Notes: a model not told the origin generated them from the sequence alone. 9,175 nt of DNA from an uncultured Roseburia sp. (GCA_946055175.1 CAMGET010000031.1:1-9175), one strand, 5' to 3'; shown: positions 1 through 4,764, numbered from the stretch's first letter. Numbers and translations: made by a program.

Positions 1-55
1 GGCAGCAGTCCAGCTATTACAAATTCAGAATTGCCGTTCTGATCTGTATGTACTT
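1..55 (+). repeat. Terminal direct repeat, left copy (assembly overlap)
   Basis: Identical to 9121-9175. Fifty-five is a usual assembler k-mer length, so this is most simply the overlap left at the ends of a circular contig and not a biological terminal repeat. Confidence 0.9.
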
Positions 56-77
56 GGTTATGCTTATTTTTTTTCAC
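1..77 (-). CDS. Winged-helix-like DNA-binding protein, 5' portion (gene crosses the circular join)
   Basis: This is the first part of a 122-aa gene that runs 77 down to 1 and continues from 9120 to 8829 on the circle. The start is a GTG at 77-75, preceded by GGAGG with a 9-nt spacer. The ribosome binding site overlaps the end of the upstream HTH gene (stop at 82-84), so the two are translationally adjacent. The N-terminus begins VKKNKHNQVHTDQ and is lysine- and asparagine-rich. Codons 3 to 11 (69-45) are almost perfectly complementary to small RNA R1 encoded at 2873-2897. The remaining domain is described at 8829-9175. Confidence 0.75.
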   Translation of the reverse strand, partial: MKKNKHNQVHTDQNGNSEFVIAGLL

Positions 78-81
78 GACC

Positions 82-285
82 CTACACCTCCATCGCCTGC
101 TTATCAAGATAACGATCTATCACAACCTTATCATACAAGCTACGCCTTCCGATTTTTCTCTCGGCTCCAATAGACCTCGCAAATTCTACACCGCGATTTC
201 TACCAAGACTCAAATACATACACACCTCATTGGCATCAATCAAACGTTTTTCGCTTACCATTGAAATATTTTTTCTTTCTGTCAT
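82..285 (-). CDS. Small helix-turn-helix protein, excisionase/AlpA-like
   Basis: A 67-aa protein with one predicted helix-turn-helix covering about residues 15-60 (core LIDANEVCMYLSLGRN, then IGAERKIGRRSLYDKVVIDRYLDK). The pattern of a YL.LGR helix, an R-I-G-R-R basic wing and a terminal IDRYL resembles the MerR-like HTH of excisionases and AlpA-type regulators. The likely role is to bind attP and direct excision, or to activate the downstream genes (inference). The start at 285 has an AAAGGAAAG ribosome binding site and a short leader from the promoter at 337-365. It is the first gene of the leftward operon with the winged-helix-like protein and primase, and is divergent from the repressor. 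Placement matches xis in satellite elements. Plain transcription factor function is the alternative. Confidence 0.7.
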   Translation of the reverse strand: MTERKNISMVSEKRLIDANEVCMYLSLGRNRGVEFARSIGAERKIGRRSLYDKVVIDRYLDKQAMEV

Positions 286-328
286 GTTAACTTCTTTCCT
301 TTCTTTATCTGTGTTGATTGAGTAACTC

Positions 329-357
329 TTGACTATATTTTAAACTTTTGTTATAAT
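329..357 (+). promoter_or_regulatory. Promoter for the XRE repressor
   Basis: TTGACT (329-334) and a perfect TATAAT (352-357) are 17 bp apart, a near-consensus sigma-A promoter. Transcription would begin near 364, giving a leader of about 146 nt before the repressor ATG at 510. It overlaps the leftward promoter at 337-365 almost completely. Confidence 0.8.
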
Positions 358-365
358 TCATTCAA
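337..365 (-). promoter_or_regulatory. Promoter for the leftward excisionase/primase operon
   Basis: On the minus strand TTGAAT (365-360) and TAAAAT (342-337) are 17 bp apart. The predicted start near 330 lies about 45 nt upstream of the HTH start codon. It shares its DNA with the rightward promoter at 329-357, so the two cannot be occupied by polymerase together. Confidence 0.65.
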
Positions 366-408
366 CATAAATTAATATGATGTTTAAGTTTAATATTGAT
401 GAATTATA
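352..408. promoter_or_regulatory. Candidate repressor operators
   Basis: TATAATTCAT (352-361) and its exact reverse complement ATGAATTATA (399-408) form a 10-bp inverted repeat. Inside it AACAT (364-368) and ATGTT (380-384) form a second, nearly co-centred pair. The left arm covers the -10 of the repressor promoter and abuts the -35 of the opposing one, which suits an operator pair for the XRE protein. The assignment is inference. Confidence 0.45.
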
Positions 409-509
409 TTAAAAATTGTTACTAACGAATACAGCGATATGTAATCAAATATAACTCATGCTATCCAAATACAGATTAATTTAACAACTTATTTAAAGGA
501 GTGAATTTT

Positions 510-1145
510 ATGGAGTTAAACAAAAAATGCGGACAAAGGTTAAAAGAGTGTATAAAAGCTAAAGAAATGACTTTAAAAGAACTTTCAGCGAAAGTTAATT
601 TCACAATGCAGTATATTAGCAATATTGCCAATGGCAAAAAACCGATGACTGTAACCGCCGCTAAAGCGTTTTCTAAATGCTTAGGAGTAAGTGAAGCTTA
701 TTTGCTTTGTGAAAGTGATTATAAGACAGAGGCCGAATATAAGATCGCATGCAAAAAATCCTATACTGATTCAATGGGATGTTGTTTTGCATATCTGGAA
801 ACTATCGGTATACATATTAAATTTGTTAACGTGGCTCCCGGAAACAACACAACAGAGGCGTTTTGGTGCGCTTCATCGGAAGAATTTCAGAAAGATTATG
901 AAATTTTACCCGACGATTGCGTAAAAGTGGACCAATACACATTCGTTGAAATAAGTTCAAATGATTATGATATAGTATTAAGTCCAGTTGCTTTTTGGAA
1001 TTTTTTCCCGAATATTGAAAACTTTGTACGCTTTGCAGTTGAAAACTTTTTAGATAATTTGCAATGTTGCTATCGCAATTCAAAAATAGATTTATCTGAT
1101 CCAGATACAGAAATCGGACTGATTAAACAAATCCACCAGCCATAA
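510..1145 (+). CDS. XRE/Cro-CI family transcriptional repressor
   Basis: A 211-aa protein. The HTH_3 domain occupies about residues 8-65, with the helix-turn-helix in TLKELSAKVNFTMQYISNIA (21-40) followed by the N-G-K-K-P loop typical of the family. The C-terminal 140 residues are acidic and aromatic, show no LexA/CI serine-lysine protease signature and no ImmA metalloprotease motif, and I do not recognise them. They may hold a dimerisation or anti-repressor-sensing surface, as in SaPI Stl (analogy only). ATG 510 is chosen over the in-frame GTG 501 because AAAGGAG lies 8 nt upstream of 510 and the GTG is part of that ribosome binding site. It is divergent from the HTH/primase operon, the usual position of a master repressor. 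Confidence 0.85.
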   Translation: MELNKKCGQRLKECIKAKEMTLKELSAKVNFTMQYISNIANGKKPMTVTAAKAFSKCLGVSEAYLLCESDYKTEAEYKIACKKSYTDSMGCCFAYLETIGIHIKFVNVAPGNNTTEAFWCASSEEFQKDYEILPDDCVKVDQYTFVEISSNDYDIVLSPVAFWNFFPNIENFVRFAVENFLDNLQCCYRNSKIDLSDPDTEIGLIKQIHQP

Positions 1146-1176
1146 TAACTGGTGGAATCTATTTCACTTTTCTTTT
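1132..1176 (+). terminator. Probable terminator after the repressor
   Basis: TCCACCAG (1132-1139) pairs with CTGGTGGA (1149-1156) in an 8-bp stem with a 9-nt loop that contains the stop codon. It is followed by a pyrimidine-rich stretch ending CTTTTCTTTT rather than a clean U-run, so termination may be partial. Confidence 0.6.
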
Positions 1177-1327
1177 ATTACTAGAATGCCGTGACCACTC
1201 CAAATCACTCGCACGCGTAACAATTCAAAACTCCCCAGGAGAGGTTGTACGCCGGTCCGCCGTCTGATCAGAGTTTTCGATTTTATGGCACCGGGGGTAT
1301 TGAGATTTGGCAATGCTTTTTTCCAGA
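1177..1327. other. Intergenic stretch without a convincing gene
   Basis: No reading frame here has a ribosome binding site or a recognisable product. The sequence is more GC-rich than its surroundings. It lies between the repressor terminator and the first integrase arm sites, so it may be an outer part of the attachment region. Confidence 0.4.
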
Positions 1328-1622
1328 CTTGGACAAATCTTGGACAACTTCGCATTTCCGTACTGGTTTCCGCTTGTGTTTTATAGTTCGTCATAATCAA
1401 AGAAAGCCCGCGTTTTCAAGGTTTATAGCAATTGCAGAAAACGAATCGCATGCTTTTTCAAAGAAAAGTGTCATTAAAGTTGTAGTTTAAAATTCATTAA
1501 TTTATCACGGTTTACATTTGTCCATCAAACCGCGTAAATACTTGATTTTTCAGCATTTTCCCATTATCATTGTTTATCTTTGCACATGCAATCTTGGACA
1601 AATCTTGGACAGATCTTGGACA
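1328..1622. promoter_or_regulatory. attP-like attachment region with integrase arm-type sites
   Basis: CTTGGACA occurs twice at 1328 and 1339 and three times at 1593, 1604 and 1615. Within each cluster the copies are direct repeats exactly 11 bp apart, one helical turn, so sites face the same side. Two clusters of short direct repeats flanking about 245 bp beside the 3' end of an integrase gene is the layout of arm-type sites around a core in tyrosine-recombinase attP regions. The core is not identified. Inverted repeats CGTTTTC/GAAAACG (1411-1417, 1437-1443) and CGGTTT/AAACCG (1508-1513, 1527-1532) are candidates. I see no tRNA 3' end. Confidence 0.75.
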
Positions 1623-1634
1623 GAAAACCCATAG

Positions 1635-1665
1635 AAAAAGAGCAGCTATTGACTGCTGCCCTCTT
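1635..1665 (-). terminator. Intrinsic terminator of the integrase gene
   Basis: On the minus strand an 11-bp stem (1665-1655 with 1646-1636, two G-U pairs) closes an 8-nt loop and runs directly into a U-run (1639-1635). It overlaps the integrase stop codon. Its 5' arm and loop include one copy of the recurrent decamer (1651-1660). Confidence 0.8.
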
Positions 1666-2785
1666 AAAATACATTTGCAATTTTTTCCATTTCATCCGCT
1701 TTAGTATCCGGTAACACATGGCTGTACAGATCCATCGTCATGGCAAGTGAACTATGTCCGAGGATTGTTTTTAACACCTGCGGTTGCATTCCTGCTTCAA
1801 TTGCTCTTGTCGCAAATGTATGCCGGAACACATGCGCTGTAATGTGCGGAAATTCATGGCCCGCTGCCGTGATCCGCTTCGTTATCTGGTCGATCTCGCG
1901 TTGTATCCTCGCCCGGCTCAATGGATCGCCGTTTTCATTACAGAACAAATACCGGTCTAATCGCTCCACCTTAAATCCCCAATATTTCCTCTGATCCTCT
2001 AAAAGCTCCTGCGTGGCAGCAGTCATAGGAACATCCCGCAGCGACGTCTTTGTTTTCGGTGCATCTTCCACATATCCCTCACCGTTAGCATAATAAAGCG
2101 TTCTTTTTACATGAATTACATTCTTTCTCTTGTCAATGTCCGTATATTTCAAGCCTAACATTTCGCCGCTCCGCATTCCGGTTCGAAGCATTACCGCGAA
2201 CAAATTATATAAATAGCTGTCTTTTGCATATTCCATAAATAATGCCTGCTGTTCTTTTGTCATGGCCTGCCGGTCCTTCTTCTCCTGCTGCCTTGGAAGA
2301 GTGGCCAGCGGAACCGGATTCCGTTCTATCAGTCCATTCTTTACGGCTTGCTTTAAACTGCTATTAAGAATCGCCTTTATCACCTTAATACTGGATAGCG
2401 TATATTCTTCTTCTACCAGATCATTGTAAAGCTTTTGGATATGTTCTCCTCTGATATCAGAAATGAGCTTATCTCCCAACTTCTCTTTAATTGCACATTT
2501 ATAATAATTCTGATAGCTAGTGTACGTTCCTTTTTTCACCTGATTCTTTTTGTACTCCTCCATCCACGTTGCAAACCAGTCATTCAGCGTGATTTTTTTC
2601 TTCTCCGTATAAATTCCATGTTCAAGCTTGTATCTGAGCTCTATCATGGCTTTCTGCGTCTTCGTTACGGTTTCACCATGAACCGTATATGTTTTATGCT
2701 GGTAGGTGAAACGCCCCTCGAAGCTGTCTTTGCTACGTTGCCTGATTCCCTTTGGCAGCTTACGCCCTCTGTTATCTGTTGCCAT
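1664..2785 (-). CDS. int: Tyrosine recombinase (integrase) family site-specific integrase
   Basis: A 373-aa integrase of usual length, predicted to join attP to a chromosomal attB and, with an excisionase, reverse it. Domains: N-terminal arm-DNA-binding domain (about 5-58, RGRKLPKG to the LEHGIY end), SAM-like core-binding domain (about 65-160), catalytic domain (about 175-365). Catalytic residues are all present: R205 in TGMRSGE, K246 in TKTS, H318 and R321 in HVFRH, H344 in LGHSS, and nucleophile Y354 in MDLYSHV. ATG 2785 is preferred over the in-frame ATG 2806 because GGGAAGGGAG sits just upstream of it. An arm-binding domain agrees with the paired CTTGGACA clusters beyond its 3' end. No clear promoter is seen directly upstream, so it may be read from the small genes at 4135-3007. 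Confidence 0.95.
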   Translation of the reverse strand: MATDNRGRKLPKGIRQRSKDSFEGRFTYQHKTYTVHGETVTKTQKAMIELRYKLEHGIYTEKKKITLNDWFATWMEEYKKNQVKKGTYTSYQNYYKCAIKEKLGDKLISDIRGEHIQKLYNDLVEEEYTLSSIKVIKAILNSSLKQAVKNGLIERNPVPLATLPRQQEKKDRQAMTKEQQALFMEYAKDSYLYNLFAVMLRTGMRSGEMLGLKYTDIDKRKNVIHVKRTLYYANGEGYVEDAPKTKTSLRDVPMTAATQELLEDQRKYWGFKVERLDRYLFCNENGDPLSRARIQREIDQITKRITAAGHEFPHITAHVFRHTFATRAIEAGMQPQVLKTILGHSSLAMTMDLYSHVLPDTKADEMEKIANVF

Positions 2786-2827
2786 AGTATCTCCCTTCCC
2801 TGCCATGCGGCAGCAGTCAATTAATGC

Positions 2828-2856
2828 TTGAAGGAGCTATCTGACCGTTGTATAAT
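2828..2856 (+). promoter_or_regulatory. Promoter of small RNA R1
   Basis: TTGAAG (2828-2833) and perfect TATAAT (2851-2856) with a 17-bp spacer. There is no rightward coding gene behind it. It is divergent from the integrase start, with one GGCAGCAGTC copy (2809-2818) between them. Confidence 0.7.
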
Positions 2857-2861
2857 CGAGA

Positions 2862-2933
2862 TAGCCCCGTATTGTGTGTACTGGGTTATGCTTATTTGCC
2901 CCTCTGGTGTTGCCGCACCTCTGGGGCGTTTTA
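2862..2933 (+). ncRNA. Putative small regulatory RNA R1 (candidate antisense RNA)
   Basis: A transcript of about 70 nt starting 6 nt after its TATAAT. The 5' hairpin is TAGCCC (2862-2867) paired with GGGTTA (2883-2888) around a 15-nt loop containing TTGTGT. The 3' hairpin is GCCCC (2898-2902) with GGGGC (2923-2927), a symmetric TCT/TCT internal loop, GGTG/CACC and a 6-nt tip, then GTTTTA, which looks like an intrinsic terminator in this direction only. R2 at 3418-3484 has the same plan, with a compensating G-U to A-U change in the 5' stem. Bases 2873-2897 equal 45-69 at 23 of 25 positions, so R1 could pair with the mRNA of the winged-helix-like gene near its start. Expression and function are inference. 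The element may also be a remnant of a duplicated gene start. Confidence 0.6.
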
Positions 2934-2961
2934 TCACCGCTTTCTCGTTGATCGCCTACCG

Positions 2962-2993
2962 CCCGGTTTCGGTGTTGGCGCACCTTTCCCGGG
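2962..2993 (+). repeat. Second hairpin related to the R1 terminator
   Basis: CCCGG (2962-2966) pairs with CCGGG (2989-2993), then a symmetric TTTC/TTTC internal loop, then GGTG/CACC. The 14-nt tip differs from that of the R1 hairpin (2906-2919) at one base. No U-run follows. It may be a tandem copy or an extended 3' domain of R1. Confidence 0.55.
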
Positions 2994-3006
2994 AGGGCAG
3001 AAGACA

Positions 3007-3192
3007 TTATTGTTTCTGAAACTCACCCAAATCAGCAGCTATCCGATCCAAATGCTGTGCCACTCCAAATAATGCAAGTTTCAAAGATTCCGTTGTTAAG
3101 TGATCGTGTTCTTCATCTAAACCATTCGATAAACCGGTTATTATCATAGATACTGCAGAAATTTCTGCAGATAAATCATTTGAGTCTTTCAT
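3007..3192 (-). CDS. Small hypothetical protein, 61 aa
   Basis: A 61-aa acidic protein starting at ATG 3192 with AAAGAGG 8-9 nt upstream. It looks all-helical and amphipathic (residues 5-28 and 33-60, the latter ending LDRIAADLGEF), with no signal peptide or membrane segment. I do not recognise the family. It follows the 37-aa gene by about 50 nt and precedes the R1 region and the integrase on the same strand. It probably belongs to the leftward run of small accessory genes. Confidence 0.6.
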   Translation of the reverse strand: MKDSNDLSAEISAVSMIITGLSNGLDEEHDHLTTESLKLALFGVAQHLDRIAADLGEFQKQ

Positions 3193-3243
3193 GTACTCAA
3201 CCTCTTTCTGTCGTATTTAAATGTGTACTCTTTTTCGCTTACA

Positions 3244-3357
3244 TTAATTCTTATTGGAATTGCTCATCATCCCTCGTATAAAGCGATAGATGATCCTTAA
3301 ATGATATTCTGAATCAATATTTTCAATCGCATTAATAATAAGTGATCTGTAATCCAT
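3244..3357 (-). CDS. Very small hypothetical protein, 37 aa
   Basis: Start ATG 3357 with a near-perfect AAGGAGG ribosome binding site 8 nt upstream; stop TAA at 3246-3244. The product is basic and probably one or two helices, with a core LRIIYRFIRGMM. Short Firmicute proteins with an L-R-x-I-Y-x-F-I-x-G pattern often sit near repressors and small regulatory genes of mobile elements (recollection, not checked). Function unknown. The excellent ribosome binding site is the main evidence. It lies divergent from small RNA R2 and upstream of the 61-aa gene. Confidence 0.65.
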   Translation of the reverse strand: MDYRSLIINAIENIDSEYHLRIIYRFIRGMMSNSNKN

Positions 3358-3383
3358 TTAGTAAACCTCCTTAATTTCTCTAT

Positions 3384-3412
3384 TTGCGAAAGGGCAGCAG
3401 TCATGTTATAAT
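3384..3412 (+). promoter_or_regulatory. Promoter of small RNA R2
   Basis: TTGCGA (3384-3389) and perfect TATAAT (3407-3412) with a 17-bp spacer. The recurrent GGCAGCAGTC (3393-3402) fills most of the spacer, as a reverse-orientation copy of GGCAGCAG does in the promoter at 4634-4662. Confidence 0.7.
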
Positions 3413-3417
3413 CTGCT

Positions 3418-3484
3418 TAACCCTTTCTAGTTGTGTTTGGGTTACGCGCCCCTACAAGAGGACCGGTCTTGTAAGGGCTTTTCT
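3418..3484 (+). ncRNA. Putative small regulatory RNA R2, homologue of R1
   Basis: A transcript of about 66 nt. The stem TAACCC (3418-3423) pairs with GGGTTA (3439-3444) around a 15-nt loop containing TTGTGT. It begins 6 nt after TATAAT, exactly as in R1. The 3' hairpin pairs GCCC with GGGC and TACAAGA (3453-3459) with TCTTGTA (3467-3473), followed by TTTTCTT, a good intrinsic terminator for this strand only. No coding sequence lies between promoter and terminator. I found no strong complementary target within the window. It sits divergent from the 37-aa gene, as R1 sits divergent from the integrase. Confidence 0.65.
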
Positions 3485-3672
3485 TATAGGTCCTGACCGT
3501 TTCTTGGGATATAATCTCGGTATCTCTCCATAACAGAATCAGAAACCCCATTTTTATAAACCTTCCGAATGTCAATCACGCCTATTGCCATTTTCAGTTG
3601 CTTAATCAAGGCCGCCCTGCCATCCACAAGTGTGCTTTTCCTGTTTCCAGAATATTCAATCCGGTACCGCAT
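3484..3672 (-). CDS. Small hypothetical protein, 62 aa
   Basis: A 62-aa protein starting at ATG 3672 with AAGGGGGA 6 nt upstream. The sequence (MRYRIEYSG, KSTLVDGRAALIKQLK, IRKVYKNGVSDSVMERY) suggests a beta-strand, a helix, then strand and helix, a compact alpha/beta fold. Proteins of this look recur in Firmicute mobile elements beside the preceding gene (recollection), without known function. It starts 14 nt after the 110-aa gene stops, so they form an operon. The gene ends against the R2 terminator hairpin. Confidence 0.7.
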   Translation of the reverse strand: MRYRIEYSGNRKSTLVDGRAALIKQLKMAIGVIDIRKVYKNGVSDSVMERYRDYIPRNGQDL

Positions 3673-3686
3673 GGAATATCCCCCTT

Positions 3687-4019
3687 TTATGCGATTGCCT
3701 GTACCTGGGATTCTCCGAAGAACCGGGCTTTATATGTTGCGCCATCTCCCTTACTCCCCCAGATCAGATTACAACCAAACAATGCTTTTGATCCGTGGAT
3801 CACTTCATAGCCGGCTTTCTTCCAATCGCTCCATGTAGCTGTTTTCTCTGTAACGCCTGCTGCCATCTTTGCCGCCAGAATACGCTTTTCATTAATCTCT
3901 GCTGCTTTTGCACTTAACCATGCTCTATGCAAGCACTCTGCAAAGCTCAGGACATCCATTTTTCGGAACAGTTCCCACGCCTTCAGCATGATTCTTCTTA
4001 AATCGAATTTCTTCATCAT
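3687..4019 (-). CDS. Hypothetical protein, 110 aa, mobile-element family
   Basis: A 110-aa basic protein. The first 55 residues are helical with a repeated aromatic pattern (KAWELFRKM, SFAECLHRAWLSAKAAEINEKRI), and the C-terminal half carries EVIHGSKALFGCNLIWGSKGDG. I recall similar proteins of unknown function in Clostridia phages and plasmids, but no function is established. ATG 4019 (or the next ATG, 4016) is chosen over the in-frame GTG at 4028 because AAAGGTGG lies 5-8 nt upstream of the ATGs and includes that GTG. It is co-transcribed with the 62-aa gene, probably from the promoter at 4188-4216. Confidence 0.7.
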   Translation of the reverse strand: MMKKFDLRRIMLKAWELFRKMDVLSFAECLHRAWLSAKAAEINEKRILAAKMAAGVTEKTATWSDWKKAGYEVIHGSKALFGCNLIWGSKGDGATYKARFFGESQVQAIA

Positions 4020-4039
4020 GTATGCCACCTTTCAATAAT

Positions 4040-4135
4040 TTAGATATCGGATCGGACTGCCCTCGGATCATCTTCGTTCCTATTGCCCGCCAAGCTCAAA
4101 GGGATATGGTTCCGAGTATCGGACGCTTTCGGCAT
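4040..4135 (-). CDS. Possible 31-aa leader peptide or small protein
   Basis: An ATG at 4135 follows GTGAAAGG at about 6 nt and opens a 31-codon frame ending at TAA 4042-4040, some 20 nt before the 110-aa gene. The product is hydrophilic, with MPKASDTRNH at the start and EDDPRAVRSDI at the end. It lies in the long leader between the promoter at 4188-4216 and the first larger gene, so it may be a leader peptide or simply a small gene. No homologue is known to me. Evidence is the ribosome binding site, clean spacing and position. Confidence 0.45.
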   Translation of the reverse strand: MPKASDTRNHIPLSLAGNRNEDDPRAVRSDI

Positions 4136-4187
4136 TCACGGCCTTTCACCGCTTCTTCCGGCTGTCCCGTTCCTTATCTTTGATTAT

Positions 4188-4216
4188 ATTATACTATGGG
4201 CACATAGATTTGTCTA
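4188..4216 (-). promoter_or_regulatory. Leftward promoter of the small-gene operon
   Basis: On the minus strand TAGACA (4216-4211) and perfect TATAAT (4193-4188) with a 17-bp spacer. The spacer holds the palindrome CTATG-GGCA-CATAG (4194-4207) directly against the -10, a good place for repression. Confidence 0.7.
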
Positions 4217-4285
4217 TTGACATACTCCACAAATATATGTGGTCATAGATTATAATATTTGTATATCTTTTCTATGTACACATAG
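4194..4285. promoter_or_regulatory. Paired operators, probably for the RHH protein
   Basis: CTATG-N4-CATAG occurs at 4194-4207 and 4272-4285, centres 78 bp apart. One lies in the leftward promoter spacer and the other covers the -35 of the rightward promoter. A third palindrome CCACA-N6-TGTGG lies between them (4227-4242). Ribbon-helix-helix proteins bind such short inverted sites and often repress their own gene, so the 67-aa protein is the natural candidate (inference). Confidence 0.6.
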
Positions 4286-4303
4286 CTTTCATTATGTTAT
4301 AAT
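4275..4303 (+). promoter_or_regulatory. Rightward promoter of the RHH gene
   Basis: TGTACA (4275-4280) and perfect TATAAT (4298-4303) with a 17-bp spacer; transcription would start near 4310. The -35 lies inside the second CTATG-N4-CATAG palindrome. Confidence 0.65.
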
Positions 4304-4371
4304 ATCGGTGTAAGGTGGAGAAGAAGGACCTAATTACAAACCGCCCATTAACCATTGGAAGGAGAAAGCAC

Positions 4372-4575
4372 ATGACCGAAGAAAAGAAAAGCCGTTATAC
4401 AGAGGCCCAAGCCAAGGCCGCTCGAAAATACCTTAAAGAAACCGTTGAAGATATTAAAATCCGTGTACCAAAGGGGCAGAAAGCCGTTATAAAAGCACAC
4501 GCTGATCGGCAGCAGGAAAGCATGAACCAATTTGTTATACGTGCAATAAATGAGACTATGGAGCGAGATCGCTAA
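4372..4575 (+). CDS. Ribbon-helix-helix (Arc/CopG-like) DNA-binding protein
   Basis: A 67-aa protein with a charged N-terminal helix (residues 1-25) followed by an Arc-type ribbon-helix-helix: strand DIKIRVPKG, helix QKAVIKAHADRQQ, turn, and helix SMNQFVIRAINETMERD. It probably binds DNA as a dimer. ATG 4372 has AAGGAG 7 nt upstream; the in-frame GTG at 4315 lacks a ribosome binding site and lies just after the predicted transcription start. The gene stands alone on the plus strand, with palindromic sites overlapping its own promoter and that of the opposing small-gene operon, so it likely controls both. A plasmid copy-control role like CopG is an alternative reading. Confidence 0.8.
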   Translation: MTEEKKSRYTEAQAKAARKYLKETVEDIKIRVPKGQKAVIKAHADRQQESMNQFVIRAINETMERDR

Positions 4576-4595
4576 GGTCGCATTTCGCGACCTTA
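4573..4595 (+). terminator. Perfect 9-bp hairpin at the RHH stop codon
   Basis: TAAGGTCGC (4573-4581) pairs exactly with GCGACCTTA (4587-4595) around a 5-nt loop and begins with the TAA stop. There is no U-run behind it, so it is either a weak terminator or a 3'-end stabilising hairpin. Confidence 0.5.
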
Positions 4596-4633
4596 TACCC
4601 ATTTCGGGAGCATGCTCAATTTTGAGCTCGCTC

Positions 4634-4662
4634 TTGCGTCCTGCTGCCAGATATGCTATATT
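4634..4662 (+). promoter_or_regulatory. Promoter of putative RNA R3
   Basis: TTGCGT (4634-4639) and TATATT (4657-4662) with a 17-bp spacer. The spacer contains CTGCTGCC (4641-4648), the reverse of the recurrent octamer. Upstream lie palindromes GAGCATGCTC (4608-4617) and GCTCAA-TT-TTGAGC (4614-4627). Confidence 0.6.
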
Positions 4663-4667
4663 AAAGA

Positions 4668-4764
4668 CACAAAGAAGGGAAACCGGAAGCGGCTTACCTC
4701 GAATAATTTAGCTAATGTTCTATGACATCAGCCGTCACTATTGGCAGTAGTGGCGGCTATTTTC
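4668..4764 (+). ncRNA. Putative standalone small RNA R3
   Basis: About 95 nt between the promoter at 4634-4662 and a strong hairpin: AGCCG (4730-4734) with CGGCT (4754-4758), one T-G pair, CACTA (4736-4740) with TAGTG (4748-4752), 7-nt loop, then ATTTTC. No reading frame with a ribosome binding site lies inside. It converges on the sigma factor gene. The layout recalls RNA antitoxins of type I toxin-antitoxin loci, but I found no hydrophobic toxin peptide opposite, so function is open. Confidence 0.5.

Noticed and set aside
1..55. Biological terminal repeats of a linear phage genome
   Set aside because: Exactly 55 bp of identity fits an assembler overlap, and a gene continues through the join.
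1164..1490. Two opposing frames of about 80 aa across the attP region
   Set aside because: No ribosome binding site, no recognisable domain, and they cover the integrase arm-site region.
2898..2993. Terminators for the leftward 61-aa gene
   Set aside because: On the minus strand neither hairpin is followed by a U-run; the only U-run (after 2927) is on the plus strand.
2828..3072. Plus-strand frames of 63-74 aa over the R1 region
   Set aside because: No ribosome binding site, and they run through the R1 promoter and hairpins. The RNA-gene reading explains the sequence better.
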